64,000 nt of DNA from Malurus cyaneus samueli (taxonomy: Eukaryota > Chordata > Aves > Passeriformes > Maluridae), in assembly GCA_009741485.1 (NCBI GenBank), contig CM019227.1:12191647-12255646 (forward strand), in the 5' to 3' direction. The translations under genes were made by a program, and so were the position numbers. Positions 51,045 through 64,000 of the stretch are shown piece by piece. Each line of letters begins with the position of its first letter. The stretch's first letter is position 1. Under the pieces are notes generated by a model. It worked only from the letters and a program-made list of their open reading frames with translations, did not search any database and was not told the origin of the DNA.

Positions 51045-52417
51045 GGATGGTTATAAATTTAGCAACAACAATGAAAAAAACCTTAAAACTGATATTTTTT
51101 TTGATGAATATTCCTTTTTCCCTATCTACATGCTTAACTAGCTGTGAATCTATCAGAGGATCTTGGCTCACATTTCTTGCATTCCCTGTTCACAGCAAAT
51201 TCCCACTGAATACCAAGGATATAGCAATACTATGACATAGTAACACTATTTTCAGAATTGGAACTTAGGGCCTGCTTAAAGCTTAGGAGATTCATGTAAT
51301 TATATAAAGCCCAGAAGAATTCCCCAGGAGAGCTTCAGACAGCATATCTGCTCCATGGAGATCCCACACCTGGCTCTTTTCCATGTGCTCAATCCCTACT
51401 GGCAGAAGACACATCTCCAGGATTTCTTTAGAGTCGAATGCCCCGTGACAGAGTGAATCCTTCAGCAGTGCAGTGACAGTGGGCTGATGGCACACAAATG
51501 CCACCAATTACTGACAAAGGTAAACTTTTCTGCTCTCAGAACAGAAGTGGCAAATTTCAGGCCCTGAACAATCACGGCAAGAACAAAATCCAAGATGCAT
51601 TTTAATTTATTTTTCCTTTTAAATATATGAAATTAATTTGCAATTTTTCATGAAGTTTTTCCATCTGCAATTTTAAGGTCTGACTGGAACATAAAATGAT
51701 AAAAGTTCTACAGATCTGATGCAATCACAACAGGTACAAGCAGAATAGACACTTGGCTACAGCAGACAACTGATACATAAAGAAAAAATACATTGAAACT
51801 TGTACATCAGAATTGCAATTTAACAGTCACAGCTCACAAGCATCAGTTACCTCAGGCAGTTGCAGGTAGGCTGAAGAAAGACAGGAAGAACTTGCAGAGA
51901 CCCAATTCCCCCTCCCAACAGATGGTTAAGAGCTGTTGGTAATTTTGATCCACTTCCATCCTTGTGTCTAGCAGACTTGAGCTATTCACATCTTATAAAA
52001 CCTGCAGTGTGTTTCTCCTCACACTTCCTATTTCTTCACTTGGATGTCAGAGCCATGAATTACAGTTTGGGGTTTTTTTCCTTTCCTTCCTGCATTGGGA
52101 CATCCACATTTTCTTAGCCAGGCCTGTGAAGGTGCAGGAAGGGCCAGCTCGCTGTTTCCATCAGAGATAAATGCTAATTTTACTGTGTCACACTGGATAT
52201 CTCTCACAGCTAAGCAGGAAGGCTACGCAGCAGAGATGCAACCATTTAGAGAAATTCACTGCATTAAAAGTTAATCAGTCAGCAGCACACCCAGCTGTTA
52301 TTGTCACTGGATTTAATAAAGCAGCTTGCTGTAATTTTCACTGCCTTACCTTTAGCATTGGGCACTTTACGTTGCCTAAAAGCAGCAGTGTGTTTCCTGA
52401 GGCTAAGAACTGCAGAG

Positions 52418-52975
52418 TGACAGAATCCCAGACTGGCTGAGAAGCAGGGTCAGACCTCTGGAAGCTCATCTGGTCCAACCCTGCTGCTCCAGCAGGGCCA
52501 CCAAGAGCCCAGGACAGTGTGCAGACAGCTTTTGAGTATCTCTAAGGAGGAAGACTCCACAACCTCCTTGGGAAATTGTGCAATTCTTAGTTATCCTCAC
52601 ATCAAACCAGTGTTTCCTAATGTTAATCTTTAAAGATCCCTTCCAACCAAAACCATTCTACGATTCTATGATGTTCAGAAGAACCTCCAGGGCTTTAGCT
52701 TGTGTTCATTGCCTCTGGTCCTGTCTCTGGGCCAACAAAAAGTCTGACTCTGTCCTCTTTGCATCCTCCCTTCAGCTATTTAGATTCACTGGTATGACCC
52801 TCCTTCTCTTCTCCAGACTGAACAGCTCTTTCAGCCTTTCCTCACAGGAGAGATGCTCTAGTCCCTTTATCACCTTTGGAGCTCTTTGCTGTTTTCTTTC
52901 CAGCAGTTTCATCTCCCTCTTGCTGAGGACCCCAGAACTGGACCCAGTGCTCCAAGTGCAGCCTAGGTCACACAG
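52418..52975 (-). mobile_element. CR1 LINE, 3' part, antisense, interrupted by a second CR1
   Basis: The plus strand reads the reverse complement of a CR1 3' region: GACAGAATCCCAGACTGGCT near 52418, CATCTGGTCCAACCCTGCTG, CTCCACAACCTCCTTGGGAA, TTCATTGCCTCTGGTCCTGT, CCTCACAGGAGAGATGCTCT and CCCCAGAACTGGACCCAGTG. The order matches the copy at 36.5 kb. It is 5'-truncated at about 52975 and has no intact frame. The match breaks at 52625 and resumes at about 52671, where a short sense-oriented CR1 end is inserted. Confidence 0.9.
52625..52670 (+). mobile_element. Nested CR1 3' end, 46 bp, opposite orientation
   Basis: CTTTAAAGATCCCTTCCAAC, then CATTCTACGATTCTATG, is the typical sense-strand CR1 3' end with its ATTCTATG-type terminal repeats. 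It interrupts the antisense CR1 between its CCTAATGTT and GTTCAG motifs, which are contiguous in ordinary CR1 copies. ATGTT occurs on both sides (52620-52624 and 52671-52675), possibly a 5-bp target duplication. It must be younger than the host element. Confidence 0.85.
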
Positions 52976-55900
52976 ATCATCCAGATACACATGCAACTTC
53001 ATAGCAAATATAAAAAACCACGAATGTTTTTCTGAATAATTGTTCTAGCTCATGGCAGGCATTCCTAGGGAGCAGTTGAAGACTGAGTGTCTACTGGCTC
53101 CATCACAGCGTATTTGGGTTCTCACTCATTTTCCAGCAGCCACAGTCCAGTATCTAATTCACACAATTATTGCTGCCTTTTCTACACCCTCAGACCCCCT
53201 TTCTTGTGACTTTCTGCATGAAAACCCCTCCCTGACAAGCACTCTGTCAGCCTGGCTTCCCAGACGGTGTGGACTGGGAGCAGCAGTGATTCAGCTGGAA
53301 TTCCCAGTGTTCAGTATGGCTGTAACTCTGGAGGTTTCCAGCGCTGGGCATTCTCTGTTCAGCTGCAGTTAAACACTCTTGACAGGCTGAGCACAGCCCT
53401 GCGTCCTGGCACAGCCCAGCAATGCAAGAAGCTGATGCAAAAGTCATTTTCTTCCCTTCTGTCAGCCACACTAATCATCTCCTTCCAGCGGTGTCCAGTG
53501 CCATAGGCTGCTTTCCAAACCCTCCCCTGGCACCGTGGCACAGGACACCTCGTGCAGGGCTGAGCCCACGGCCCCTCTTGCTCCCAGTGCAGACACAGAG
53601 CGAGTCGGGCACGGCATCAACTGAGATCATGCAAACCACGGCCACAGAGATGTTTACACATCAAAACAGCTTTGTCTCCAGTGATCAGCAAAGCCTAAGC
53701 ATGAGTAGGAATAATCCTTCGGGTCACCTGTAAAGTTACTGCATAGACCCTTAATATTCACATACAACAAATGCAAAGCAAAGTGCACGTCCACATAAAG
53801 AAGTATTTCTATTTAATGAACAGCAGCAGGTTCAGCAAAGCACATTATACATAATGTCTGTCACTGGGGGTTGTTTGCAGTCCATGACAGGTTACAGTCA
53901 GGAAGGAATGCTGTCAGCTGCAGGCACATGCATATGGGAATACCTTATATTTATCTCCCTGGCAGAACATTGTGATCATTTGAGAAAACTTGGAGGTATA
54001 AAAGAGGACACTTCAAGCTTTAAGGATGATTGGGAATAAAATCCTTGCTGTTAGAAAATGTGCATTGCCATCTTCCACATAACATTTAGAACCCTATTCT
54101 TAAATAGAATTGGGTTGTTTTTTTTTGTTTTAATACAAATTCATTTACTTGAAGCAGAAACCTTCTAAAATAGACTTTCTGAAACATTTCTTGTTCTCTA
54201 CACACTCTCACTGATGCCATGCTAATCAGATGAGTCTATAAATTTTATATATGGTAACAAAAATTACAGGTAATATCCTAAAACAACGAACAATTCTTCA
54301 TCATGTCATTATATTAAAACTCATAGCAAATGCTTTTTGCCCTTTTAATTTTTTTTAATATAACAATGGGTTTTTATCCCAGAACTAGACACCCATCAGA
54401 GCAAGAAACTATCTCATAATTTCTACTTAAAATTAATTTATAATCAGTTTATTACTATTTGACTTTGTGTTTTCTTGTAACTCAAATCCACCTTTTTCCT
54501 CACTGGTACCTAGTTTCTTGATGTATTAGAGAGAGCAATGCATTACGTGTCATACTTTTATACTTTCTTGTAAAATTGACTTTTCTTTCATAGTTGGCTT
54601 GGTAGTTTTTCCTTGAAACTGCTGACCAGGATAGTTTAGAATATCCAGATTCAGTCTGCTACTGTCTTTTTTGAAGGCATTAATTTCTGTGGTAAAACCC
54701 TGCCATTGCAACAGCTCCTCAAATCTCATGCACATTTTTGCGCTTTTCTATCTCAGCTAAAAGTTTCCTTCTGATCAGCAAGAAACTTTGCACAGTGGTG
54801 GCCTTCTGACTCTTGATTATAATTGCTGAGTCCCCAACTTAAGCAGATTTTCCTGATCACACAGGCTGTATTCCTACACTTTCATCTGATTTCTATCATT
54901 ACAGCCCTTAATATCACTCATTCTTCCCCATTTAGAATTCTACTACTTCTCCAAATTGATGTCATCTTCAAGTCGGAGTTACAAGCAAGTTAATTAGCAC
55001 ATTTGTACTTGTAATGCCAAGATCACAAGAAAAAGTTTCCTGGGAATTCTAAATGAATCAGTTTGGCACTTTCTCCCCCATTGCAAATCATCATTGTGTG
55101 TTGTTTACCAACTTCCACTGACCTTTGAATTTTGCATGAAGATGTGCATGGATCATTAGTTCTGCACCTGAATTAATAAATATCAATTTATCTCTATGTT
55201 CCTGAAATCTACATTAATTAAAATCTGCCTCAGTTTTCTTCTCAAAAAGAATAAATTAAGTTCACCTGATTTATCCCTGGTAAAGGAATAGCATAACATA
55301 GTCCACTGCCCAATAACAACTGTTATTTATTCACTCTTCCTATTAAAAAGCATCCAAAGACTTATATCTTATTGAGAGTCAAGAGCTCACAATGCTTGGT
55401 TTACTTCCTTCCACTCCTGAATTTGTCACAGCTTCATCTTTTGTAACACAAAGTCTACTCCTATTTTACTTCAGTTTAATATAAGAAAATTTTAACTAGT
55501 GATTTCCTGGTCTATTGTATTTTCTACTTCTATAAAATCCTTATTAATAAGCAAGAGCAGAGCTAAAATAGAAAGTTTTTCACAGATTCAGCAATTGCTT
55601 TGTGGAGAAATGTGTCACCTATGCCACTCCAGAATATGTAGACACTACTATTGATAGAAAAAATTGTTCTTCAATCTGCATTTAGGAAATTGGTCTTTTT
55701 CATAAAGGACACAAATCCCAGTAGGATAAGTCAATTTTTGACTTGTCACCCCATCACATATACTGCACTAAAAATACAAAAGGATTAATGCTATCAAAAC
55801 ATCACATCTCTGAAAAGAAAATTATCAGAAATGGAGTAGGAAATGTCCCTGAAAACTTTCACAGGAACAGTAATTTTTTGGTCATGACCTAGTCTCATCA

Positions 55901-58820
55901 TGAACGAGCACAATACTGTAGTTTCCTTCACTAGCACAGTTGGGTTTTCCAATAGGATGAGATTCAACAAACATAAATCCTGCTATCACAAGCACAGATG
56001 TTTTGGTTTTCATTCCTAGCCCTCAGAGTGTCTGCGTTTGTTCCAGTATCTCTAACTACCCAAGGATAGGAAACTGAAGAAATACACAGTTTTTACTCAG
56101 GACATGTGAATTAGAAACTATATCATGCAACCCATATATTAAAGTACTGGGCATCATTTCTCAACACACTGAACTCATTTCCCTCTCCTTTCATGCATGA
56201 TTTGCCTCCAATTCCTTGAGTGGCACAGGGCAGTTGTGATGGCAGAACCAACAGTCCAGCTGAGCTGCAGGAGCTGATGGAAAGCCCAGAGAAAGCAGCT
56301 GAACTCTGGCCATCGCTAAATACGGGCTTGTCACTCATGTGACTGCAGAGAATAAATCTGATGGATGCATATGACAGTAAAGAATGACTGCTGCTTCCAA
56401 GCAAGACTGCCCCTAAAATCAAGCTTTTTCTTGAAGGGTTTAAGAGTTTTTAGAAATATGAACAAATGAAGAATGTGCAAATAATGACAGGAGCGGATAA
56501 TGAGACTGAGCCTCATGGTGGGGTGGGTGTCCTATAAAACAGCTGTGTAATTATTGTTCCATCAGTCACGGCATCCAGCTGTGTTTTATGAAGTAGATTC
56601 TTAGCTATTTAGAGCAGTTTCCTTATCTTTGGGAAGCCATTCTCTTTCTGCACAGGAAATACAAACATTCCATGACTGAAATTACTACAGATGCTGTACA
56701 AGTCCTGGCAGAACGCTGGTAACACACCACTTTTTCCCCAGAGATTTTTCTTCAAAATATATTGATACTTTTTGAAACGGCAAATGATTCAACTTTTTTT
56801 TAGGAGATATATCTTTGCAAGATAGTTTCCTTTCTATGTAGGTAGTTGCTGTGTTGAAATGACCTTTTGAGTCAATTCAGTGATGAACTGAACTTCCCCA
56901 GTTGTGGCTCACTGGCTTATGGCAATACTGATATTAAAAGCTTACAATTTCATATGTAAGTATTGCTATCCCAAGACAGATTTCATTATTTGAAAAAAAA
57001 GCTGTAGAGACTGATAATTTGTGTGTTTTGTAAAAATGTATTTTAAGTCCTGAAAATCCACTCTTCTCCATGCTTATTGGTCCACATTTTGCTAAATAAA
57101 TTCAAGTTTCTAAAAGGCTTTAACAGAGCTGACCAGACTTTCATTTTAGCTTTGCAGAAAAACAACTACAGAAACATTTATGGAGATAAGACTGAAGAGG
57201 AAAGGTTTATGGGGCGAAGACGGACAAGAATAAGAACACTGTTTTAGAAAAAGCTCAGCCTGGATCTCAGAAGTGGCCTTTGAAGCACGATCAGACATCC
57301 TGAAGATTTGCTGGATGTGCACAGCTGCTGGCTGGAGCAAGCCTGGGAATCCATCCACAATTGCTGTTGTTTTTGAAAGCACTAAACACATCTGTCAAAA
57401 AGACAAGTCCTAAACAGTCCTAAAGTCCTAAGTAGATCAATAAGGACGGAGAATTACAATTGAAGTTAATGTTTCCCAATTCTCTGTACATTGTTTTTAA
57501 ATGATCACAGTGACACACTTCAGAACTGTGTTTGGATTTTTGTGGGAGGTTTGTTTCTCCTTCTTAGTTAATCACAAGACAGGGGAAGAAATTCTGGCCA
57601 CGCACACAAGAAAGTGTCATGATTTTTCTAGCAAGGAGATGATGCGCAATTATCCAGTCGTCACTGTAAAAGCTCAGCAGAAGGACCTAGAGCCCCACAT
57701 GCCTCACTCTCCCATGTCCTCTGTCCTTTGCACTGCTCTGTGCTGGAAAGGACATGGGGAAAATGAGGCCTCAACAGGCAAGAAGTTCCAGCAGACAGAC
57801 AATGAGTCGAAGCAATCAAAAGGATCTGACATCAGAGCATGAGCACAAAGGGCTTCTGGTTCGGAATTGTAGTTTCCAATCCTGTAAGGCATTCACAAAA
57901 CTGTTTTTCTTTAAAGCACAATAAATCACTTCCTCTGCCCTTTCAAAACTTGAAGTTTTGATCAAAGTACAAAGCGCATGGCCTGTAACTTTAGATGAGA
58001 AAGCAAATTCATCCTGTCCCCAGGGAATTATGGCAACTGACTGTATCTCTAAATCCCAAACAGCTCTGCACACAGTCCTGCCTCTGGAGAGATTAAGAGA
58101 TGTGAGCAAATATGACAAATGAGAATCACTTGGTTCAATGTGTGACCAGAAGATTCTGAGATACTACAATAATGAAGATTTAAGAGACACGAACAGAATT
58201 TTTTTCCTGCACATTACTGACCTGCTACTAAGTACCAATTAAGAAATCATAAAATAAGTAACAAAAAATAAAAAAAAAGAAAAAAGTAAATAGGGCAGTA
58301 TCTTCTAGTTTTAAGGCTCATTCACTGATATTCCCACTAGGTAGTACCAGGAATTGGACCAAATCTTTAGAATAAAATCGAACCTTGCAAAAAAGTAGGC
58401 AAACAATTTCTCTCAGCCTCCAGCATGTAAACTAATTTAACATCATTCCCAGCCTTTATAATTGCCCTGCTCTCAGCAATACGATCCAACATGTGCCCTT
58501 CAGTTGCTACACTGCAAAAGCACAAAAATAAAAGCAACAAGAGTACATTGACAGAAGGATTGCAATGTGTATCTGCTCTAGGGCAGGTGTGTATTTTCTT
58601 TATAGTAACACCACCGAATATACTCTGCCTCCTGAAATGTAATAAAAAACAAGCATTTGTAGCTTCAGATATCCTTAAAAATATTGGGTTTAAAACAAGT
58701 CTCCTGCAATAACACTGCCAAAATACACCACAAAGCTTTCAGAAGTTTAACTTCTGGCATCAGAGAACTTCTTCCTTGAACTTTGATCCTTTTTGCCTCT
58801 CCCTTTCCTTCTTCTGTCTT
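52976..58820. other. Mixed unique sequence, no gene seen
   Basis: The section 53050-53700 is GC-richer, with several overlapping frames of 60-106 codons and no recognisable domain. The rest is AT-rich. Splice-like motifs occur at chance frequency. A 19-bp near-palindrome at 57943-57961 is listed separately. Confidence 0.45.
57943..57961. repeat. Perfect inverted repeat, 9-bp arms, 1-nt centre
   Basis: TCAAAACTT, G, AAGTTTTGA. It overlaps a 19-base string also present at 24228-24246. Confidence 0.8.
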
Positions 58821-58994
58821 AAAAAAGAAACACACAAAGACCCCCAAACTAAAACCAAACCAAACAAAGAATAAACACATACACACCTAAAAAACAAGCA
58901 ACAAAAAAAAAAAAAAAGGGAAAAAAACAACATAAAACCAAACCACACATCAAAAAAGAAAAAATAAAAACCAAAAACCAAAACCAATAAACAG
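58821..58994 (+). repeat. A/C-rich strand-asymmetric tract, about 174 bp
   Basis: Almost free of T and G on the plus strand. It is composed of AAACC-, ACAC- and A-run motifs, including A15 at 58903-58917, and is preceded by a pyrimidine run. The reverse strand therefore gives spurious frames rich in F, C, V and W. It looks like a decayed simple repeat. Confidence 0.85.
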
Positions 58995-61900
58995 GATCTC
59001 GATCTCTCACAGAATCTTTGCAATGCATTAGCAATGGCATTTTCCCTAAAAATTATATAAATTTGGAGGGTGGAATTCCATACAAAATCCCGTGACATCT
59101 ACAGATCTAACATCTCTATGAGTTTACATGTTTGCCTTCTCACAAGGTGTTAAAACTCTCCTTGTAACACAGATCAACTGTACCCTGTCATTATTAGTGG
59201 AACCACAATCCATTCGTTGCCAATTCTTCACCAAACACCTCCTGAGCAACCTTAAAGTGCATTTCAAGCTGAAGGAATGTCACATATCCGGCCATTTAGC
59301 AGCACTAACAATCCATCTGTTGTGCATTATTACTACTATGAATCATAAACTTAATTTAAAATTAGGTGATTAAATAGTAGCATAATTCACTTAGCTGTTC
59401 AAGGGATAATGTTTTGTTTGTGGTTCCAGCTGTTTACCTGGAATTACATTAGCTGAAGCTTAGGGCATAACTGTGTGAAAGTCAGGTAATGACTGGAAAC
59501 CAACACCAGGTTTTGTGTTTAGAAGTCAGATGAGCGATGGAATTTTGGAGATAATGATCTCGAGGCAACAAACTCAAGTTAATGCTCTCATTCCATGCAA
59601 TGCACAGCTTTGAGTGATAAGGGAGAAAAGGATCATGATGGGTTTCTGTGGTTTTTTCCACTAGCAAAGCACCCTATCTTTCCCAAATATTTGGTACGGG
59701 TACCGTTGGTCTGAGTGGTGGGATGGTACCTCCACCTTACCAAAAACCATTTCATTTCCAAAGCAGAGGTTTTTTACTTTTCTCACTTCAATGATTAAGC
59801 TGCAGACAGATTTTCTATTGACAACTCAAGCAGAGAAATAAACATGTTTTTTCAAATAAAAGCAGAAAACAATGCTTATGAAGCACTCACAGAGAATCAA
59901 TCTTTTTCCAAATATTGAGCTACTGTACCTTTGGCAGGGATGTGCCATGAAATAGGATGAATTGCAAACACTCATTACCTTTTGGTTCCACTAGGCTGAT
60001 ATCCTTCACATTTATTCTGCTGTGGCCCTACATTTATAGGCGAAAAATCTGTGTGGAGAATGTCCCTAAACAACTGTTTCTGCCAGAGAACTTCTTCCAT
60101 CTGTCCTTTTGCATCAAGCATCAGGACTGTGTTTAATTGCAAAACCTGTCACCCTGTATCTGCACAAAAAGGGGGCTTTAATTCACCATTACTTAGTTCC
60201 AAAACATTACTTTAAAAAATACTAAGAAACTAAAGAATGGGGACACGTAACATTTAGTTGCAGTGATTTAGTGTAGACTGCAAGGGGTATCTACTCACAG
60301 TGCAGAAAACTGTGCTATGAGAAACACAAAAAGGTGGAAATAAGGCAAGAAGAAGGTGTAGAGTAATAATGTCCTCCTTCTGCTCAGCTGCAGGGAGTTG
60401 GAAGGGTGGCTTTTCTTCAGCATTTGTTATGATTTTGTGCCTGTTACACTTTCTGATGCATAATAAATTTACCCTGAGAAGGAAAGCATAATCTTTCCTG
60501 AAGATATTATTATCTATCTAGATGATGGATATGTTTTATGGGAGTGGTGAGAAGAGAGAGGCAGCCTTAGCTAACCAGTGGCTGGAGGCTCAACTACTGT
60601 GGTGTGAGCACTGCTGTGCTTTACAACAAGGAATTCACAAAGTTGCCTTTGAGCTTCTCATTTTTTCCTCCCTGGTTTTGTGAATTTTATGTGCTACTAG
60701 AAAACAATGGCTCCCATTCCACCTGCTGTAGGCAATGTCAGAATGTCCCCATCCAAATGGCTCATCAGCCTCATTGAGATCACTGTCAGTCATGCCACGG
60801 GCACATCAGTAAAACAAGACATCCTGACATGTTCTCATAGCTACACAACTGCCCTAATAATGACATGCAGCTCCTGGAGCAGGGTGCCTGCAGCAGCTGA
60901 TAAATTCATCCTCTCCTCGCTGTCCAGCTCTCACCATGCTGGAATAAAATGCTATTGGCAGGTGTAGATAAAGAGGGGAACAAGGTTCTGCTTCGAATTC
61001 CTGCCCTTAGAATTGCTTGTCTTTTAATAACGATATGAGAAAGCAGACGTGGCGAGGACAGCAGTACTTTAATGAAATTTATAACAAAACATTGCTCTGA
61101 TGCACAGAGGAGCAAGCTCTGCAGAATGAGCTATTCAGCCCAAGGAAATTACTGCCCAGTGTATGTTTGGGAAGTACGGATTACAACTGACCTGCCATCT
61201 GGCACTAAAAGAAACAGTGTCACACTTCCAGCGCAGAGCAGGCACCAGGGAGCCTCTGATTATTTTGCCAGGCAATACTTAGCTTGAAAGAAATATATTG
61301 TACGGTCTCATTAATTGCATATTCTAACTCCACATGACTGTAATAGCTTGCCATAAAAATAAGGTTTATTACCAGCACAACAGAAAAAGAGACAGGGAGA
61401 TCAAAATGGAGGGACTTACTAATTGCTGAAATTTTTCCATCACAAAAAGGTAGGACATTGCCAGTCTCAAGTTCAGTCTAATAGATAATCATTTAGAGAG
61501 AAATTTATGTACACCCTGAACTTCCAAAGAGAAAATTGTTCTTTACATGGACAGCAGGAAGACTCTGAAAGCCCCACTGCCGGGAAAATCTATTTTCAAG
61601 GACATGGCCTTAGGAATAGAATACAGAGAAACACAACAAAAACTTAGCAAAAGAGCAAAATTTATCAATAGAAATGACGTAGTTATCTCCTGAATTGTCA
61701 AAAAAGCCCCATTTCTACAGAGCTGAATGGGTTTGCTTCTTTCAGTTTTGTCCAATTAGCTCTTCTATCACCTCGTCTGAGCACTGCTGTATTATATTGC
61801 TCCAAAAAAAGGATGTACTGAATCCAGCTCTGAGTTCTTTGTCCAGGTAAATCTCCCTGTGTGTTTCCTGACTGATATGGTGTCATAAGCAATTATCCCT

Positions 61901-64000
61901 AATGGTCATAAAATTGTACTGAGCCATAAAGGAAATACCCGTGCCAAAAATATTTTGGGTAGGTTGTTGGGAACAATGATAAATAAGTATTTGAAGAATA
62001 ATGTAAACTCCCAGTTGGAAGTCGCAGCAGGGAACCTTCTTTCCTGCATGGGATTCTTCTAAAAATCAAGAGCAGTAAAGAGGAGACAGAAGATCAAATT
62101 TATCTTTAGGTCTTGTGCTTTAACTAAACTGCATAAAAAATGGTAGCAGGTAACTTATTTGCTTTCATTTCAGACAGATTGTCCAGTTCCTTAGGGGGCG
62201 TGTATAAAGTGCAGATGATTAGAACCAAACACGGCAGGAGTCGTTTCTTTTCTGGAATGGCAGTTCAAAGGCAAGCACGGAATCCTCAGCAAGTGCAGAA
62301 CTTTTGGTACCTGCTCCTGGCAGAGGTACAGCAATGTTTAGTAAAGAATCCTGAAAAAAATCAATAAAAGTGTGCCACAGAATCTGCCTCAGTCTTTCCA
62401 CAATCTGCCAAGTACGTAATTCGCACACGTATCTCATTGTTTCCCCTATCTCATTGTTTCCCCCAACATTCTGGGCTCTAAACAGCTTTCTGTTCCACTG
62501 TACATTAAGAACAGAATAGTCACGTCCAGTCTGTAAGTGAAAGCCTTTCGCATTTTTAAATATTCTAAATTTATTCTTGAGACAATAAAGAAAAGATCAA
62601 GGAAAAACCTCTTACAAGTAACTTTCTTTGGACTCTACACCCATGAGTAAACATCACACTAAAAAATATAAAAAATATGAGGGTGGGAATGGTAGTTTGT
62701 TGTTTTTTAACAAGTTTCAGCAAATTTCAAACTTTTTTGACAAATTTCAACAATTTTTTAGCAAGAAGGCATCAAGAGATTTGACTTGTACCTGAGCTGG
62801 CATGAGTTGAAAATATGCCCTGCTCAAATCACCACCCATGATTGAGTCACTTGTGTAATAAGAAAAAAAACAAAACTACAAGTAAATGAAAAACCTCAAT
62901 AAGTAAAGCAATAAAACAGCTTTGCCCATTCAGAATCAAAGTTTTAGTTGACTTTCTCCTCACTTGGAAAATAGCACACTGGTTTCTGCCTGTTATCAGC
63001 CCCCACAGATTTTATTTTTTTTCCTGAGGAGACAGTACTACTTCATTTTGGGCATGAAATAGTAAGCAGCTTTCATCATTTTTCAAAGTTATCTACATAA
63101 TATTATAATAAGCAAAGATATTTATTCCAATTTCCTGAATCAATGATGATAATAAAAGCTATTACTTCTAAAAGGAGCTATAGTTCTTTCATAAGAAATG
63201 TTGTTACCAAATAATTTATTTGTCAAACCATCAAATACAATGTAAAAGAGAATAAATTTAGTTCTCAGAATAAATACAGATTATTTCCCATCCCTGTGTT
63301 ACTTATACTGCATATTCCTCTTAAGACCATGCACTTTTCTAGCAAATACTCTCCTCTCTCCTCTGTATCTCTGGTCCTTGAGCTCTACTTTAAGTCTTCT
63401 GATCTTAATCTCATTCAATGAATGTTTTATGCACTGGAACTGAAATTTTAAGTTTGTGAGAAGTAGGCATTCCCTTCTAGAAACAGTCATCCTCCTGGAG
63501 GAAAATCTTGCAAACTGATTCTTCAGAATACATCTAATTGTATTTATTTATTTTAAAATATTAGTGGGTTTGATTTCAACTAGATTATTCACTTTGGTCG
63601 GCAAATACCAACTGCAGTACTGAATTACCTCAATGAAACAGCAACAATTCAATGGAGGAGTTTAAATTCACAGGTGTCTTAAATAAATATTTCAAGATAG
63701 CTAGGGCACATTCATCCTGAGAGAAAACTACAGCCCTAGGCAGAAGGAGAAAATGTGGAAAAATCGGGAATAATCCATCTTGGATTTGGTTAGAGAGTTC
63801 ACAGTGCCTACAGCTGGGTGTTATTTGAACAGCTTTTGCTCCAATCCTCAGCAATTATAACCACTTTGGAGTTTGATTATAATTTTCTTGTAGGGGTTCC
63901 TTTTATTACGAGACATGATTTAATTCATATCCTCCATCAGCATCAGGAGAGTAGAAATCAGCTATCATTATCATCTCCCTTCCATTTTAGAGAAAACACA
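58995..64000. other. AT-rich unique sequence, no gene seen
   Basis: Short frames only (up to 86 codons). A complex patch around 61290-61390 (CATTAATTGCATATTC and neighbours) could be conserved noncoding DNA. A low-complexity segment with repeated CAAATTTCAA lies at 62705-62755, and a 17-bp duplication at 62430-62463. The window ends in AT-rich sequence without a feature running off the edge. Confidence 0.45.
62430..62463. repeat. 17-bp perfect tandem duplication
   Basis: TATCTCATTGTTTCCCC is present twice in direct succession. Confidence 0.95.

Larger units (their letters stand above)
40216..52417. other. Long AT-rich stretch, no gene called
   Basis: About 12 kb of unique AT-rich sequence. 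Minus-strand splice-bounded segments at 40933-40973 (reading HILESDNISNNIY), 41716-41762 (very strong pyrimidine acceptor) and 43843-43868 fit together in phase, but they are short and not called. A 153-codon minus-strand frame (48434-48895) and a 69-codon one (47318-47527) lack recognisable domains. Small duplications, A-rich tracts and motif-dense patches are listed separately. Confidence 0.4.

Noticed and set aside
1..64000. Endogenous retrovirus, DNA transposon, tRNA, rRNA or prokaryotic operon
   Set aside because: Reading both strands I saw no LTR pairs, retroviral protein motifs, terminal inverted repeats with a transposase, RNA-gene signatures or operon-like gene packing. Old or short copies could be missed without a search.

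Overview
This window looks like vertebrate, almost certainly avian, nuclear DNA, sampled mostly from introns or intergenic sequence. The main evidence is two antisense copies of the 3' part of a CR1 (chicken repeat 1) LINE, at about 36.5-37.1 kb and 52.4-53.0 kb, in otherwise AT-rich, repeat-poor DNA with mono- and dinucleotide runs, short minisatellites and a few isolated GC-rich islands. I see no bacterial-type operons, no rRNA or tRNA gene, no CRISPR array and no virus. Almost all open frames are short and look like chance frames.

The best protein-coding evidence is on the minus strand at 10.5-12.3 kb. Four segments (12097-12249, 11694-11886, 11572-11629 and 10675-10718) are bounded by splice-like signals. 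They read in compatible phase, end at a stop, and are followed by an AATAAA. I do not recognise the protein. Joining the first two at the best acceptor puts one TGA in frame, so the gene could be broken, mis-spliced in my model, or affected by a base error. Weaker upstream candidates that keep phase lie at 13147-13180, 13589-13624, 19357-19433 and 23098-23157. No database search could be run, so all of these are hypotheses.

Tandem arrays occupy five places: 25-bp units at 8.5 kb, 29-bp units at 21.9-22.2 kb, 31-bp units at 25.6-25.8 kb inside a CpG-rich block, 41-bp units at 39.0-39.2 kb, and (GT)20 at 40.0 kb. Two CpG-rich blocks (about 1.1-1.6 kb and 25.2-26.1 kb) are promoter candidates, and 14.3-14.96 kb is a third GC-rich island. 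The CR1 at 52.4 kb carries a second, oppositely oriented CR1 3' end inserted into it, with a possible 5-bp target duplication.

The rest is AT-rich unique sequence. A few stretches rich in homeodomain-type motifs (16.1, 40.1, 44.5 and 47.2 kb) could be conserved regulatory elements, but that needs an alignment. I found no convincing new biological system. The items most worth checking are the minus-strand exon chain with its in-frame TGA, the nested CR1, and the mosaic 41-bp array.
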